A stretch of DNA of 64,000 nt from Druceiella hillmani (Eukaryota > Arthropoda > Insecta > Lepidoptera > Hepialidae), in NCBI GenBank assembly GCA_039881145.1, contig JAYKKI010000007.1, forward strand, positions 36,908,501-36,972,500, written 5' to 3'. How positions within the stretch are numbered: position 1 is the first letter of the stretch; every line of letters starts with the position of its first letter. Positions 49,413 through 60,749 of the stretch are shown here, piece by piece. The notes under the pieces were generated by a model. It was given only the letters and a program-made list of their open reading frames with translations. It made no database searches and was not told the DNA's origin. Both the position numbers and the translations under genes were made by a program.

Positions 49413-49560
49413 TATTGAATATATTTGGCGTTAATTTTGTAGAAATTTATTATTCAAAATTAAATGAAAATACGTGATGTAGTATTATTTCTACTAGACT
49501 TGGAGCCGACCAGTTATTATTTCACTTGCTTGTGTTTTGCAGCGCATCACGTAGTTTTTA
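49413..49560. mobile_element. Penelope relic at the end of unit homology
   Basis: ATTGAATATATTTGGCGTTA through ACGTGATGTAGTATTATTTC gives the inverted arm. About 50 unrelated bases (49496-49545, GACTTGGAGCCGACCAG onward) follow, then CATCACGTAGTTTTT closes the other arm. Recognisable similarity to units A and B ends at its left edge. Confidence 0.7.
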
Positions 49561-50598
49561 AAGTTACTTGTTCCTAAGAAATTATGTAATTGTTTAAATC
49601 TTTTAATAATTAGATAATACCATTAATCTTATCAGATAATACCATTAATCTTATCAGATAATACCATTAATCTTATCAAATTAATCAATTTACTCAGATT
49701 TTACCCTGGGCCTGAAATAAAATAATGGTCTGAAAATTAAAATTTTCCAGTGATGAATTTTTGGCTTCACCTACATAGTTATATATTGAAATATGTACAA
49801 ATGTAATATTTATTTCAGCAACAATTTACATATTCACATCATGTGTTCATAACGACAATAATCATAAAGGTAAAATTTTGTTCATCGAGACGATATCTCC
49901 TTATTTTCAATTATGCTCTGAGAAGTTTTTGATTACATAATCGGACTAGACTGGATAATTTAACATGCGTAGCGCGATCAAACTAATTTTGCAATGCAAA
50001 TATACGTAAATTACGTTACGCATAAATTACTTGTATAGCCAATAGCTAACCTATTTCGATCAAACACAAAGCTATGATTGATGTAACATTATGGTGAATA
50101 TAAGGCAATGATGCTGGGCTTACATGCGTTTTGGTCTTGTTATTGAATTCATAAATCGAGCAATGAATAGGTTAAGATGATAAACTTTGGGCAAAGTAGA
50201 ATTAAACAAGGGCCCGATAAAACTAAATACACCCTTTCGCACAGTCGTCCAATGAAATCACTTCTAGTTTTAACATCAGTATATTACAAAGATTAATAGC
50301 GCTTAATTGAATTAAATGTAAAATTATTGTAAATCGTTTAATCAAATTACATTTGAGAAATATTTGAATAAATAATTTTTTTCTCAAAAAAATTATATTG
50401 AGTGAGTAGACAAGTTTTTTTTAAATATTGGAATATTTCCGAAGTGTATTTTCAACAAATGCAAACACATGGGCTTATTTGGTGAAATTTCATGCATAGA
50501 TTAATTTAAAATGAAAAGAAAATATAAAAAGACTAGCAGCAAATAGCCGCTTTGCTGGTTTTTTGGTAGTACATTTATTCATATACTCATACATTTTG

Positions 50599-50600
<2 letters not shown>
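49561..50600. other. Single-copy noncoding stretch
   Basis: Apart from the 22-bp repeat listed next, I see no exon, element end or RNA gene. A few GC-containing strings near 50120-50250 do not form an open frame of useful length. Confidence 0.5.
49613..49678. repeat. Three exact 22-bp repeats
   Basis: GATAATACCATTAATCTTAT plus CA, three times head to tail. With no spacers it is a simple minisatellite. Confidence 0.95.

Positions 50601-50682
<82 letters not shown>
50601..50682. repeat. (TA)n microsatellite
   Basis: About 40 TA units with one TG interruption. Confidence 0.95.
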
Positions 50683-50685
<3 letters not shown>

Positions 50686-50820
50686 CATTCAAATACATTT
50701 TTAAAACTGTAACGTATTATTAATCTTAAGAGTAATGAGAAAGGGTGGATTGCGGGAGTGAAGAAAAAGAGTGAGGACAATGAATAACTATGAGAATTCA
50801 ACAATGTTCTAAAACATGTT

Positions 50821-50863
50821 AGAAATTTCTAGAAATATCCAGAAAAAAACTGGAAATTTCTCC
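50821..50863. promoter_or_regulatory. Heat-shock-element-like repeats
   Basis: AGAAATTTCTAGAAA (50821-50835) fits three alternating nGAAn/nTTCn units exactly, and GGAAATTTCTC (about 50852) gives two more. Such strings can arise by chance in AT-rich DNA. They lie just past the stop codon of the minus-strand exon pair. Confidence 0.2.
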
Positions 50864-50869
50864 TGGAAG

Positions 50870-51003
50870 TCACATTTTTCTAGGTCGACTACTTTTAACC
50901 TCCACCTTTATAGTTATCGACGTGCAACTGCCGTAATTCACGATGGAAGGGTTGATACTACAACCGCGGACAAATTCCATTCGTCTGCGATATGTAGTTT
51001 TGG
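50870..51003 (-). CDS. Candidate exon, downstream member of a minus-strand pair
   Basis: Follows a splice acceptor on the minus strand (CATTACTCTGCAG). The frame starts with two bases that complete the codon left open by the exon at 51280-51446, then runs 43 codons (KTTYRRRMEFVRGCSINPSI, then VNYGSCTSITIKVEVKSSRP) to a TGA at 50870-50872. A weaker donor (GAG|GTTAAA) inside it would allow the gene to continue elsewhere. The basic start and paired cysteines suggest a secreted or structured domain, but no family is recognised. The implied intron is 276 bp. Confidence 0.4.
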
Positions 51004-51279
51004 CTGCAGAGTAATGTACAGGCATTTACACGACCAATTTTATATAATATGTTGATTAGCCAGTTTTTTTAAGGCGTCTCTGCTTAACTGTGCTTGACAT
51101 TAAAAGGCTACTTAAATTTACCAGCATCAATTCTTAATTTGCCGGATGTTTTACTGTACTTAGGTTCATCATTTGTGTTCAGATGCAGACAAATCAAACG
51201 TATACCTTCGCAGGGGCAACATTCGACATCGTACAACACATATTATTTATAGATATTAAAAAACATGCATTTGATTTAC

Positions 51280-51446
51280 GATATGCTAACCGCTTCTCTC
51301 CCCGCATTTGTTGGCATCTGTTACCCAAACGGTATAAAGGGAATATATACAGCTCATGAGATTCTGTTGATGGTGATGGATTTGTTTGGTGGTGGTTGGT
51401 GGTTGGTGGACCAGCATCTTTGAGGTACTCTAGAAGGTAGCTACAC
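51280..51446 (-). CDS. Candidate exon, upstream member of a minus-strand pair
   Basis: Bounded by an acceptor (AATGCTTACAG, minus strand) and a good donor (CATATC|GTAAATC). It is 167 bases, one base plus 55 codons plus one base, open throughout: CSYLLEYLKDAGPPTTNHHQ, then TNPSPSTESHELYIFPLYRL, then GNRCQQMRGEKRLAY. The donor phase matches the exon at 50870-51003. There is no ATG at the start, so an upstream exon is needed. The proline/threonine/histidine-rich middle derives partly from a GGT-type simple repeat on the plus strand (near 51391-51412). Not recognised. Confidence 0.4.
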
Positions 51447-51851
51447 CTGTAAGCATTTAAAAGTGATTTAATTCAAAATCAGAAATGATACAAATGTGAA
51501 GTAATGCTTATGCATCATGGTAAAAAACACAATTTTTTTATTGGTAATTTAAGAAGTAATCTCAGCATCGATTCACAACTTTAAATGACCATCAATAACC
51601 ATCAAAATAACAAAGGAATCACATTTAAGCCATTTATGATAGAAAACTAATTTCATTATCAAATAATTGATATTGATAGTTTAAGAGTGGCACCATATTT
51701 ACAAATATATGGAAATCATAGAAAAATATGAGGACGCGACTTGAAAGTCCATAAAATTAATCCTAGAGAAAAAGATATGCGGGAATGGATACGTTTTTTT
51801 AGATGGAAAAAAATTATTTGTGAAAAATCTCCAAGAAAGAATGCGTGCTTT

Positions 51852-51947
51852 GAAACAATCCGTGATCTATAAAATATATTTTATGGACTCATAAATTTAT
51901 TTGAATCAATCCGTGATCTATGAAATATATTTTATGGACTCATAAAA
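51852..51947. repeat. 51-bp tandem duplication
   Basis: Two copies of AATCCGTGATCTATAAAATA (one base different in the second) followed by TATTTTATGGACTCATAAA, offset by 51 bases. Confidence 0.9.
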
Positions 51948-52083
51948 TATAATTATTCAAATTTTTGGAACGTTTATATACTCGCAGAGTTTTTCTTCTC
52001 ACTTCGTTTTTCTTCATAATTCTGTATGTCGTCAGCACTATGGATCACTTCGTCTTGGACTTCATTCTGCTATTTAATTCAAT

Positions 52084-52206
52084 TCAGGGTTATCGAAGAC
52101 ATTGGTTTCGAGGATGGAGTAAATATTATCGGACAATGTCTCCTCAGTCTCCTGTCATGAGCTTTTAAGGTTATCACCACACTTCCTGCTAATATGACTT
52201 AAGTAT
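52084..52206 (-). CDS. Possible exon, minus strand
   Basis: Open for about 40 codons on the minus strand, reading VVITLKAHDRRLRRHCPIIF, then TPSSKPMSS. It lies upstream, in the minus-strand sense, of the exon pair at 50870-51446. No strong splice donor with the required phase was found, so it is not joined to them. Confidence 0.2.
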
Positions 52207-52358
52207 GCAAAGGCTCTGTTAATACGAAGGGTAACATTTAGTGACGATTTATTGTTCTTTTTGAACAGCATCGTTAAGTATTTCATGTTTTGTACTAACA
52301 GTTTTATGTCTTCAGAAATTATAAATAATTTATTTCCAGCGGTATGACAATTTGTTTC

Positions 52359-52589
52359 TTAATGACAAAACGAGGGAAAGAAAATTGTTAAAACAGTAAT
52401 TCGAAATTTTACAACTTGAATGCAATAACGTCTAGCACAAAAAGATAAATATTCTATCAGACTACATGCAAGGAAAGTACGCAGTTTCAGAAGCGACGGG
52501 GCCTTAGGGCTTGTAATACACATTAAATCTCGAGCAAGCATGAAGTATTGTTTGCGCCTTATTTCACATTCAGCCAACTTAATCTACTT
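52359..52589 (-). CDS. Possible exon, minus strand
   Basis: The minus frame opens after a possible acceptor (GTGACGAAGTAG) and reads IKLAECEIRRKQYFMLARDL, then MCITSPKAPSLLKLRTFLAC, before becoming hydrophobic and AT-driven. Possible donors are GTACTT and GTAAAA within it. The first 40 codons look protein-like. Nothing is recognised. Confidence 0.22.
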
Positions 52590-52599
52590 CGTCACTGAT

Positions 52600-54300
52600 A
52601 CATGGGTACGACGAAATGTAAAAGGATAATGTTACTCCTAAGAGTTTCAAGGAAGACGTTTATTTATATCTAAATCGGTACTCGCAACACGTTGTATATT
52701 TTTGAATGTTTAATTTTGTGAAGAGCAGTAAAGTTTTGGAATTTTGATGTCTCTCAACTTAATACTGATTAAACAGGGTATAAGTTTAATATTTTCTAGA
52801 GTAATGTGTTTGAGAAATTTAAAGTGCATTATCAATATTCCTTCAAGGGTTCCAAATATTTTGATAGATTTTAGAGTTTTTAATACGTATAAGAGATATA
52901 AATGTGTATTTACATTGCTTAATTTATTATTTCTTTTCAATCTCTATTTTTCGCAGAAATGTAGTAATGATAACATTTACATTTAACATACTTATTTTTT
53001 AAATATGAAGTAGGGTGTAAATAAGTATAAATTTTTATTAAAATGATAATTTATTACTTAATTAAAATTGTACTTTTTAGAATTTTTAAAGTTTTTATAA
53101 CAAAAGTATCATGTACTTCACTAGCTATAAATTCTTCATACTACATGGTCATTACATATGTTGACTCGTTTTTCGACCTCAAATAAAACGGTTATGACGC
53201 AAGTCGTCTTCATATTTGACTAGTATTAGACAAAAAATATATTTAAATATTACTCGAAGTGTGAAGGGATTTTTATAAAATATTATTAAGATAACTGTAA
53301 GATTAATACACTTAAGCTATCCATTGCAATAATTATAAAAGTAATTTTATAAAGTAATTATAAGTGAGTGCAAGTTATGCATTGAAAGGTCAAATAGCTA
53401 TAATATGTGTTTAGTCGATCGATTGAGATTAGCCACATATTACCCCACATCTCCGCAAAACCGCGTTAAAATAGTTTTTGCTGTTCTGGCATGATGAGCG
53501 AACAAATAAACAATTGTATTAGCAAAGGGATAAAAATTAGAAAAATAATATTTTTTGTTCCATTATTTTTTATATGTTCCCCTAAATAATTTTTTCTTAA
53601 ATATCTTCAATGTACAGATATGTCAATTCTATAGTTTTATTACATGTACAGATTTAGATAGATATGAATAATAAAGTCCGTAACATATGAATTTCTACAG
53701 CCTAATAATAAACCTACTAAAGTATCAAGTATTGACTATATTTTAAAGTTTTAAACTAATTAACGAAGAAATAAGCTTAAGAATAGTACCTTTTTTTGAA
53801 GTCAGTTTCTAAAAAAATGTTTTATTTACCATAGCAAACTTTAAAAGAGGAACGATGATAAACGAAAATAATGTGCTCAGCCTTTCATATCATCATTTAA
53901 GTTTCATTTTAATATTATATATTGCGACATGTCTTGAGTGAGTACTTAAATTTGTATTGTTGAGTACATATAATAAATCATCTGCATGAAAGTCGTATTC
54001 TACATAGTTTTCACTGCCTATTAAGACTATATCAGTTGTTTTTTATTAATGTAATTCTCAAAACTACTTCTTCGTGGATATAATAATAGATTTACGAATT
54101 AAACCGAAACAATACGATAAAGTAGAGTAGGGCAGTCAGACTATAATTATATCTACTCAAGCCCGGACTGAGGGAAAAAGTTCGAGGTGAACTTGACTAA
54201 TTTTATAACTATGAAGCTCGGGAGCAGTTTTCATAGAATACGATTTGGTTTTCCTATGTGATGAAAAATTTCAAACATCGTCAATAAAATAAGTTTATCT
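52600..54300. other. Single-copy noncoding stretch
   Basis: AT-rich, with short overlapping open frames on both strands near 52710-52986 that look like chance. No element ends, RNA genes or splice-bounded frames that I can support. Confidence 0.45.
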
Positions 54301-54324
54301 TTTTTTATGACATTTTCGAATTAG

Positions 54325-54434
54325 TCGGCAATATTTCCATCGAAACGAACTCTCAGTTGAAGTGAAAACTGATGAATGCCTTAAAGACGTCGAAGACCCT
54401 GAAGGTATCGGAGCGTCGTGTAATTTTGTCAAGG
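54325..54434 (+). CDS. Candidate internal exon
   Basis: Starts after a pyrimidine-rich acceptor (ATGACATTTTCGAATTAG) and is open to a TAA at 54437. It reads RQYFHRNELSVEVKTDECLK, then DVEDPEGIGASCNFVK. A donor-like AAGG|GTTAAG precedes the stop. The acidic, low-AT codon choice stands out from the surroundings. Similar acidic stretches occur near the N-termini of many insect zinc-finger proteins, but that is only an impression. Confidence 0.35.
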
Positions 54435-54963
54435 GTTAAGAATGTTTGGAATTTTCTAGGAAAAATTATTGTAATGCGATACACATTAATTACCTACTAT
54501 AAATACTGGGAATTAAAGGTAAATTACATATTTTTGTTGAAGTAGATTTTTCTTGGGTAAATCATAATAAATTAATTTTGGGCAATATATAAACGAGTAA
54601 AGGTTAAATATTTAACTTGATTGGTAAAGAAATATTGTTAAATTATGTAGATAGTTATTCATATAGTAATGACAAAAAATTATCCGTTAATTAATCGTTT
54701 GTATTAACACACGTATTACTACTAACGACCGTGATATTTTGTCTTAATTATTCTTTACGTCAGATATAATATAGCTTACACCAGGAAAAAGTAATTATTT
54801 TTTGTATACTATGGTATACTGACACAATTACATTGTTTCTTTCCTCCTAATTCTTGTCAAAAGAGATTGCCACTAATTTTTAATCGCCGACCTAGAGGGG
54901 ATACAATAAATGCTATGGATTTATAAAAAGTCATTTTTCATTATTACAAAATGTTTGAACTAT

Positions 54964-55045
54964 CCTGCCCGCGCACGCGCACGCCCACGCACACAAACAC
55001 ACACACACACACACACATGTACATACATGTACATACATAACCCGT
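54964..55045. repeat. CA/CG-rich microsatellite
   Basis: Alternating CGCACGCGCACGCCCACGC, then (CA)n, then ATGTACATACATGTACATAC. Confidence 0.95.
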
Positions 55046-55446
55046 ATACATACATAGCGACATGCGACCACGTTTAAACCTAAGTTATCACCCTACCCAT
55101 ATAGAAATGAATTAAGCATATAATTTTTTTGAAAGGAAAGTCATGAAACAGTTTTGACAACGCAGATTTCCCAGGCTATGATGACTATGAAGAGGATTTT
55201 TTTATTTTTTCGTCCTTTTCAGTAAGTTTTTTCCGTAGTCGAGTTTAAGTTTTTTAACTTTTGTATTTATTTAATTGAAAGTAGTTATTTCAGCCTTTTT
55301 CCGACAATTTGAGTGATTAGCATCCTTTTTCGCAATGTCTTACCAGGATTTTATGTTATCTGAACACCGGACTCGTTCATATCAAATATGGTTTAAAAGA
55401 TCATTGTATGTCAAAACTTTAGTCTAAAGATAACTAATGTAATTAA

Positions 55447-55678
55447 TTTCTTCTCGATGACGATTATTTGGCTCTTGGTGCAGATAAGCATTTAGTATGT
55501 CACAGCAATAAGCCTATTTATTTTTATTATCATAACTGTGCTTCAGTGGAGACTTTGCGGCGAATTGGTGAGACACCACCCCAATTATTCACCCAATAGA
55601 AAAGCAACGCGTGTTATTTGTTTATCGGAAGAGAATCCGGCTTCTAATTTGATAGCAGGATTACAAAATCATGAATAA
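55447..55678 (+). CDS. Coding-like region in two overlapping frames
   Basis: Frame one (55447-55599, 50 codons) reads FLLDDDYLALGADKHLVCHS, then NKPIYFYYHNCASVETLRRI. Frame two (55496-55678) reads LCGELVRHHPNYSPNRKATR, then VICLSEENPASNLIAGLQ. Both have protein-like composition. A one-base slip near 55545-55600 could join them, as in a damaged gene. An acceptor-like CTGTGCTTCAG lies at 55536-55546. The first frame faintly recalls the C-terminal part of insect carboxylesterases (KPIYFYYH), but the resemblance is too short to name it. Confidence 0.3.
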
Positions 55679-55699
55679 ACATGGTTAGTAGAATCTGAC

Positions 55700-57200
55700 T
55701 AAGTGATTATCCTTAGTGGAATAATAGGTTAGTTGTATAGCACTTTTGGTGAAATTCACGGTATTTTTAAGCCTGTGAAATGTATACTAGGCAAACAGTC
55801 ATACGATGAAAATAATATTAACATTTTTAAATTAAAAGACGTTGTCCTCTAAAATATTTAAACTTTACTTTATTATATACGAAACACTCGTAGTGTGAGT
55901 ACTACTAAGCAGGTACTTAACAGAGTTATTTTTAATAGGAACGTTAACTAATAGTCAAATATTTTAAAAATAGAGGACTTGAATTTTATACACAACAGTA
56001 AAAGTAATGTATATTAGTGCTCGGTACCAAAATTGTTAAAAGAGAACTCATAAAGAAAACTTCAGTGTCCGTCCGTCGGTCTCTCTTAGAGATTGTTTGA
56101 TATAGGGAAGTTGATATTTGACATAACTAAAATATGGTAGCTCAATTAAATACAAACATTTAAACTGTTGGAATTTAGATTTTTGGGGCTGATTAAGTGG
56201 TAAAGTGGAAGTTAAAAAATTGTTTCAAAACCACCGCATAGTGTAAATTTCTTAAGGAAAAATTTAAAAAAAAAATTCCGTTGCTTTTAACTTTTTGGCC
56301 CATTTCACACAAAAAAATTTTCAGAAGTTGGACCCGTACTTTATTTTCAAAAATATCTCTTAAAAAATGTGACGAAATTGCAGATTGGAGATAACGTGCA
56401 GTTTGAAAGAAAATTAGAAAACATGCATTACCTGAGATATTTTTCAGTGTTCCTCAACTTAAATTGAACTCTTATAAGATCCGTTACGTATCCGTATGTC
56501 AAAGGGGTTTTTCTCAGAAAATTTATGATGTAGAAACGTTTTATTTTCATAATTTTTTACATTATAGCACTAAACCTATTGCTGAAAAGGGTGAAAAAAT
56601 ACGTATCCTTATATATGCATAACACAATTGATCACGCGGAACACTGAATAAAAACAACATGGACTTGGCCGTTTTTTTTAAGACGATCATACCTGAAAAA
56701 AATTTTTCCATGTTATGTTTGATTAAATTTCATATTCATACTAGAGTATGCTTACAGTACTCATACGAATTTAACAACATTCTACAAAATTTATTAACCT
56801 ATAAACAGTGTCACCAGGGTTGAAATGGTATATTTTTGTCAATTTTAAAAATATTTATCACGTTCATTTAACGACTTCGCTTCTTTTAATGGAATTGCTA
56901 ATATTAGTTCCTTTTTTTCAAATGAGATATTGATATTTAGGACTGCGCTTTATTATCGATTTGAAAATTATATTCAAGAATAATTTCAAACATGTTTCTA
57001 ATAAAACATTCTATTCGGTTACTCCTTGAGACATATTCATAATTAATATATGATAGAAAAGGCAAACGTCAATATTTCTTCATTTAATCGTTATATTTTA
57101 AATTGTGAATTAAATAAAACACAAATATATTAATATCAAATTACCAACTAATAATCGTGCCATTTGTTTCTGATAATTTTTTTAATGGATTAGAGAATTC
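55700..57200. other. Single-copy noncoding stretch with a possible decayed repeat
   Basis: From about 56040 to 56560 the sequence has the style of an old dispersed repeat (GTCCGTCCGTCGGTCTCTC, followed by GATATTTGACATAACTAAAA). A comparable string is in the unit repeats (GTCTGTCTGTCCCTCTGCAC near 4705). I see no coding frame or element ends. Confidence 0.35.
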
Positions 57201-57227
57201 TCCAATACTCTTTGGGTGGTGTACGTA

Positions 57228-57340
57228 AAGAGCGAATTTACTGAGTTTCAGCGAAGTTTCCATATTTCGTTTGGTCTTTTTCAGAATAAAGACCTAACGA
57301 AATATGGAAATTTCGTCACGAGTACTCAGAGAGCACTCGC
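57228..57340. repeat. Long imperfect hairpin (foldback element or hairpin RNA locus)
   Basis: The inner arms TTTCCATATTTCGTTTGGTC (57257 on) and GACCTAACGAAATATGGAAA (to 57310) pair over 23 bases with one mismatch around an 8-base loop. The outer arms (GCGAATTTACTGAGT near 57231 and ACTCAGAGAGCACTCGC near 57325) extend the fold with mismatches. It could be a foldback transposon remnant or a hairpin transcript. No target duplication is evident. Confidence 0.6.
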
Positions 57341-57349
57341 TTCCTATTT

Positions 57350-59080
57350 ATAAGCAACTTTATATTTGTTATGAACATATTTGTAAGGCTTTTTAATATC
57401 ACAATATTTATATTAAATAATATTATTCTTAATTTAATATTTTAAAATATTGAAACAGTTTTGTTTAATATAAACGTCAGGATGTACACAATAATTTTTA
57501 TTGACATCATATATTTATATAATGTGCATAAATAACGTTTGTGTTTTATAAATTATGTTATACCCTCGTAATTTCCATGTCAGTAAAATACAGAGGTATA
57601 AATACTGATCGATACAGAGTAATAACAATTATATTTCAAAATATCGCTATGATAACACTTCCTTAGTATCACGTCCAGTGTTACATAAAGCATCGCACAA
57701 TAATTAGTCGACAACCCGTTCTCCGGGAATTCGGATAAATATCGCATCAGACTACTTCAGAAAACTGACCAACATGTCGAAAAATTAAAATAAGATGGCT
57801 AAATCTGCAGATAATTATTAGTATCATCACCGATAAGGAATAATGGAAAAAAATAATATTGCATTCAGGACAAACTTGATCGGTTTTCAGCACAGAAGGA
57901 GAATTGACAAATAGTTATATCTGGACTACCACAATATAAGCATTTATTTTGACAATTTTGTAATAAAATATGAATGTGTCATATAACACTAACGTAATAA
58001 AATTATTTATTTTCAGTATATACAGTACTTTATCTCGATTAAAAATTTCTCTATATGTAATATAATACTGGAAGTTAATAAAATGAAATTTATGTTATAA
58101 ATGTTATATTGCATACAAACAATTTAAAATATTAACACACGAATATTAACACACATGATAGCCGCTATAATAATGGTCACATATATAATACAGTAACCTT
58201 AAAATAGTTGCAACGAATGTTGTTAAATTAATAACACAAATTCTAACAAGCCAAAGTAATCATCTACTATATACCATGTACTACGTTAATATGATATAAT
58301 GTCATAAGAATTTTTTTTTGTTTGACACCACGTATTATTTCGGAAACTGTGTTGCAGGTAACTTGAATGAAGGAATAATTCTAAAGATTATTACCATAGC
58401 ACGCATTACCTACAAATATAAAACTTCTAACGTAATTTTTATTTAATTCATTCTTATATACAGCAATATATATTTAGTTTTTCTAATATTTGATATTATT
58501 AGGTGTAATACGCATAGGAAAACCATGTTTTAAGTTATTCTTCATGTACTGTTTTAGCACCAGCTCTTTTGAATATAAAGGTAAATCTCTTTATTTTTTA
58601 AATTTTTCTCTATAATATCAATATTGTCATTATTATTATTTTTATAAGCAATATATTGTAAGAACCACTAAAGCAAAGTAATATAGAAACAAATTTAGCT
58701 TTTTTATACATATTTTAATTTAGCAATTTTATACTACAAAACATGATGGCATATATAAAATTATGGTTAAAATTCACAAAAAATTTATCAGGTTTATTGA
58801 AATTTTAGGCATATATATAAAATACGGAACCCGCCTTTAATAAATAATTTATAAATTTTCCCTCATTTGAAATAACATAATTTCTTGTATGTTAAATATG
58901 TGCAGAAAATATATAGTAACTAAAGCATTTAAAAGAAAAGTGGCTATGAAAGACTATAAAGGGAAAAAAACAAATGAACCAAACTTGTTTAGCGTAATAT
59001 TACTTCTCATAAACTCGCGCGTAATCTAAATGGAAACTTGAAGGTTTAAGAACTGAACTTCGAATACCTAATTTAATCTT
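57350..59080. other. Single-copy noncoding stretch
   Basis: Strongly AT-rich with no feature I can support. A small repeat (ATTAACACACGAATATTAAC near 58131) is present. Confidence 0.45.
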
Positions 59081-59110
59081 GTTGAATTCATTTAGAAGAG
59101 AAACAGAACA

Positions 59111-59200
59111 ATGGAGTCTTTGCTGAAGTACGCCTCAGAGGACAAGTTGTTTCTAAGAATTCCGCAGCCCCTTTTACAAATGCTTTACTTTGCAAAATAG
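59111..59200 (+). CDS. Small ORF or terminal exon, 29 codons
   Basis: ATG frame reading MESLLKYASEDKLFLRIPQP, then LLQMLYFAK and stop. An acceptor-like GAATTCATTTAG precedes it at 59083-59094, with the frame open from there. It stands out from its AT-rich flanks. It could be a terminal exon or a short independent peptide. Not recognised. Confidence 0.25.
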   Translation: MESLLKYASEDKLFLRIPQPLLQMLYFAK

Positions 59201-59338
59201 CTAAATGAGCATTTGGTTTATAATGATATCAGCACGATGTAAGGTAACTAAGAATGATGTTATAAGTACATGTTTCAAACACTTCTAAAAATATGAAATT
59301 TCAATAATAATAACATGGCAAAAAAGTGACAAAAATCG

Positions 59339-59421
59339 TGTGCGTGCACGTGTGAGTGAGCGTGTGCGTGAGCGTGTGCGTGAGCGTGTGCGTGCGCACG
59401 CATGTGTGTATGTGTGTGTCT
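59339..59421. repeat. GTGCGTGAGC-type microsatellite
   Basis: Alternating GT/GC/GA units (GTGTGCGTGAGC repeated) then TGTGTGTATGTGTGTG. The minus-strand frame through it is a dipeptide artefact. Confidence 0.95.
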
Positions 59422-59429
59422 TTATGTAC

Positions 59430-60480
59430 TTATTTATTATGACGGCGGCATGTAACCGCATTAAAAGTATTTGACACATTTTCTTGGTATTCGAATTCAA
59501 ACAACAATAAACATAACCCCTCCCCACTGTATATTCCTGTATATATATGTATTTAATCTAGAAAAGAAAACAAAACCATGTTTTTTTCCCAATATGTGAC
59601 CTTTCTCGTTCAAAGCTACCAGAAACGAATGAAAGAATTTTAAAATGGCGAATGAAAATTAAATGAGCACGCGGTGTAGTGGGTGACGTCTACGGTAAAA
59701 AAACAAAGTGCCGTACACTCTACTGTTGTCTCTTTCTAGCAGGTTGCGCCCTATAGTGTTTAGAAGGCAAGTAACGCTGCATTATTTAAGCTATTTTGGT
59801 TCATCCATATTTTTTTCTTTCCATCTAATGCATCCTATACTCTCTTTTTTAGATAACTTGCTCATTATACATTTTCTATAAATAGATAGTTTTATGCAAA
59901 GGATTGTGTTACTTCAAATAACGGAGAATTTATAAACTGTGTATTAAAAAACAAGCTGAAAAAGTAAAGTACAGTATATGTGAATTTCAACCAAATTATA
60001 TACATTTTATCACGTTTTAAAGAAAAAATTGCAGAATTAAAAATGTCTAAAATACTTATGTTAATTTACTTGGATAGCATTAACAGTATATTTTTTATAA
60101 AAATAATATTCAGTTCGTCCGAAATTCGAAATTATAATATATCAGTTCGTCCGCGTACGGAAGCGATCACTGACGTGAGTAGGATAGCTCCCGTATAATT
60201 TAAAATATAAAAATTTCCAAGTGTTTCTTTGGAGTAGCAGTGTATGTTTGATTTGTACAATTGATACTAAAACACATAGTGTAAAAGTGGTGCTAATCTC
60301 TCGCAAACTATACTAAAAATCAGTTACTAAATACTATAAATCAATTATTAAAGTTAGTTACTGTAATTCGATATTGACAAAAAAGTGGGTGGTTTGTAAT
60401 TTTAAATCGGTACCCAGTACATAGACAAAACGTGTTTACGTGTTTACAAACTTTATTTGTTGACAACCGCACGTCGTGTA
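59430..60480. other. Region left of the LINE
   Basis: AT-rich and mostly featureless. CAGTTCGTCCG occurs twice (60111 and 60145). Between 60200 and 60480 the sequence could be host flank or the distal 5' part of the LINE; no boundary can be fixed without a second copy. Confidence 0.35.
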
Positions 60481-60749
60481 CAAAATGATAACTATTTTTC
60501 AAGGCTTCTCGCAGCACGTTCGTGGTGCAGCGTGTAACGCTAGTGCCCGCGTTGCTGCGTCGTAAAGCGGGCGGCGTGATCAGCTAGTAGTGCGCCTTGT
60601 TCTTTGTTTTGTATTTTATTAGTACGGAGTTAAGCAACACTACTGCCGCCATCTAGTACTGAGCATTTGAAATCACACTTAATACGCGTTGAGTTGGAGC
60701 GCGTAGTCATCATGCTATGCAAGTGACATCGGGTAGCGTGTGAAAAAAC

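Noticed and set aside
49613..49678. Possible CRISPR-like short repeat
   Set aside because: Three exact 22-bp repeats with no spacers; a minisatellite.
51965..52168. A 67-codon plus frame with a hydrophobic start
   Set aside because: The hydrophobic part is T-rich translation, and no splice or start context supports it. A minus-strand frame in the same area reads better but is also weak.
55447..55599. Naming the frame a carboxylesterase
   Set aside because: Only a short string (KPIYFYYH and neighbours) resembles that family; no catalytic residues are present, so the name is not justified.
59285..59527. An 80-codon minus frame with RTRSRTRS repeats
   Set aside because: It is driven by the GTGCGTGAGC microsatellite.
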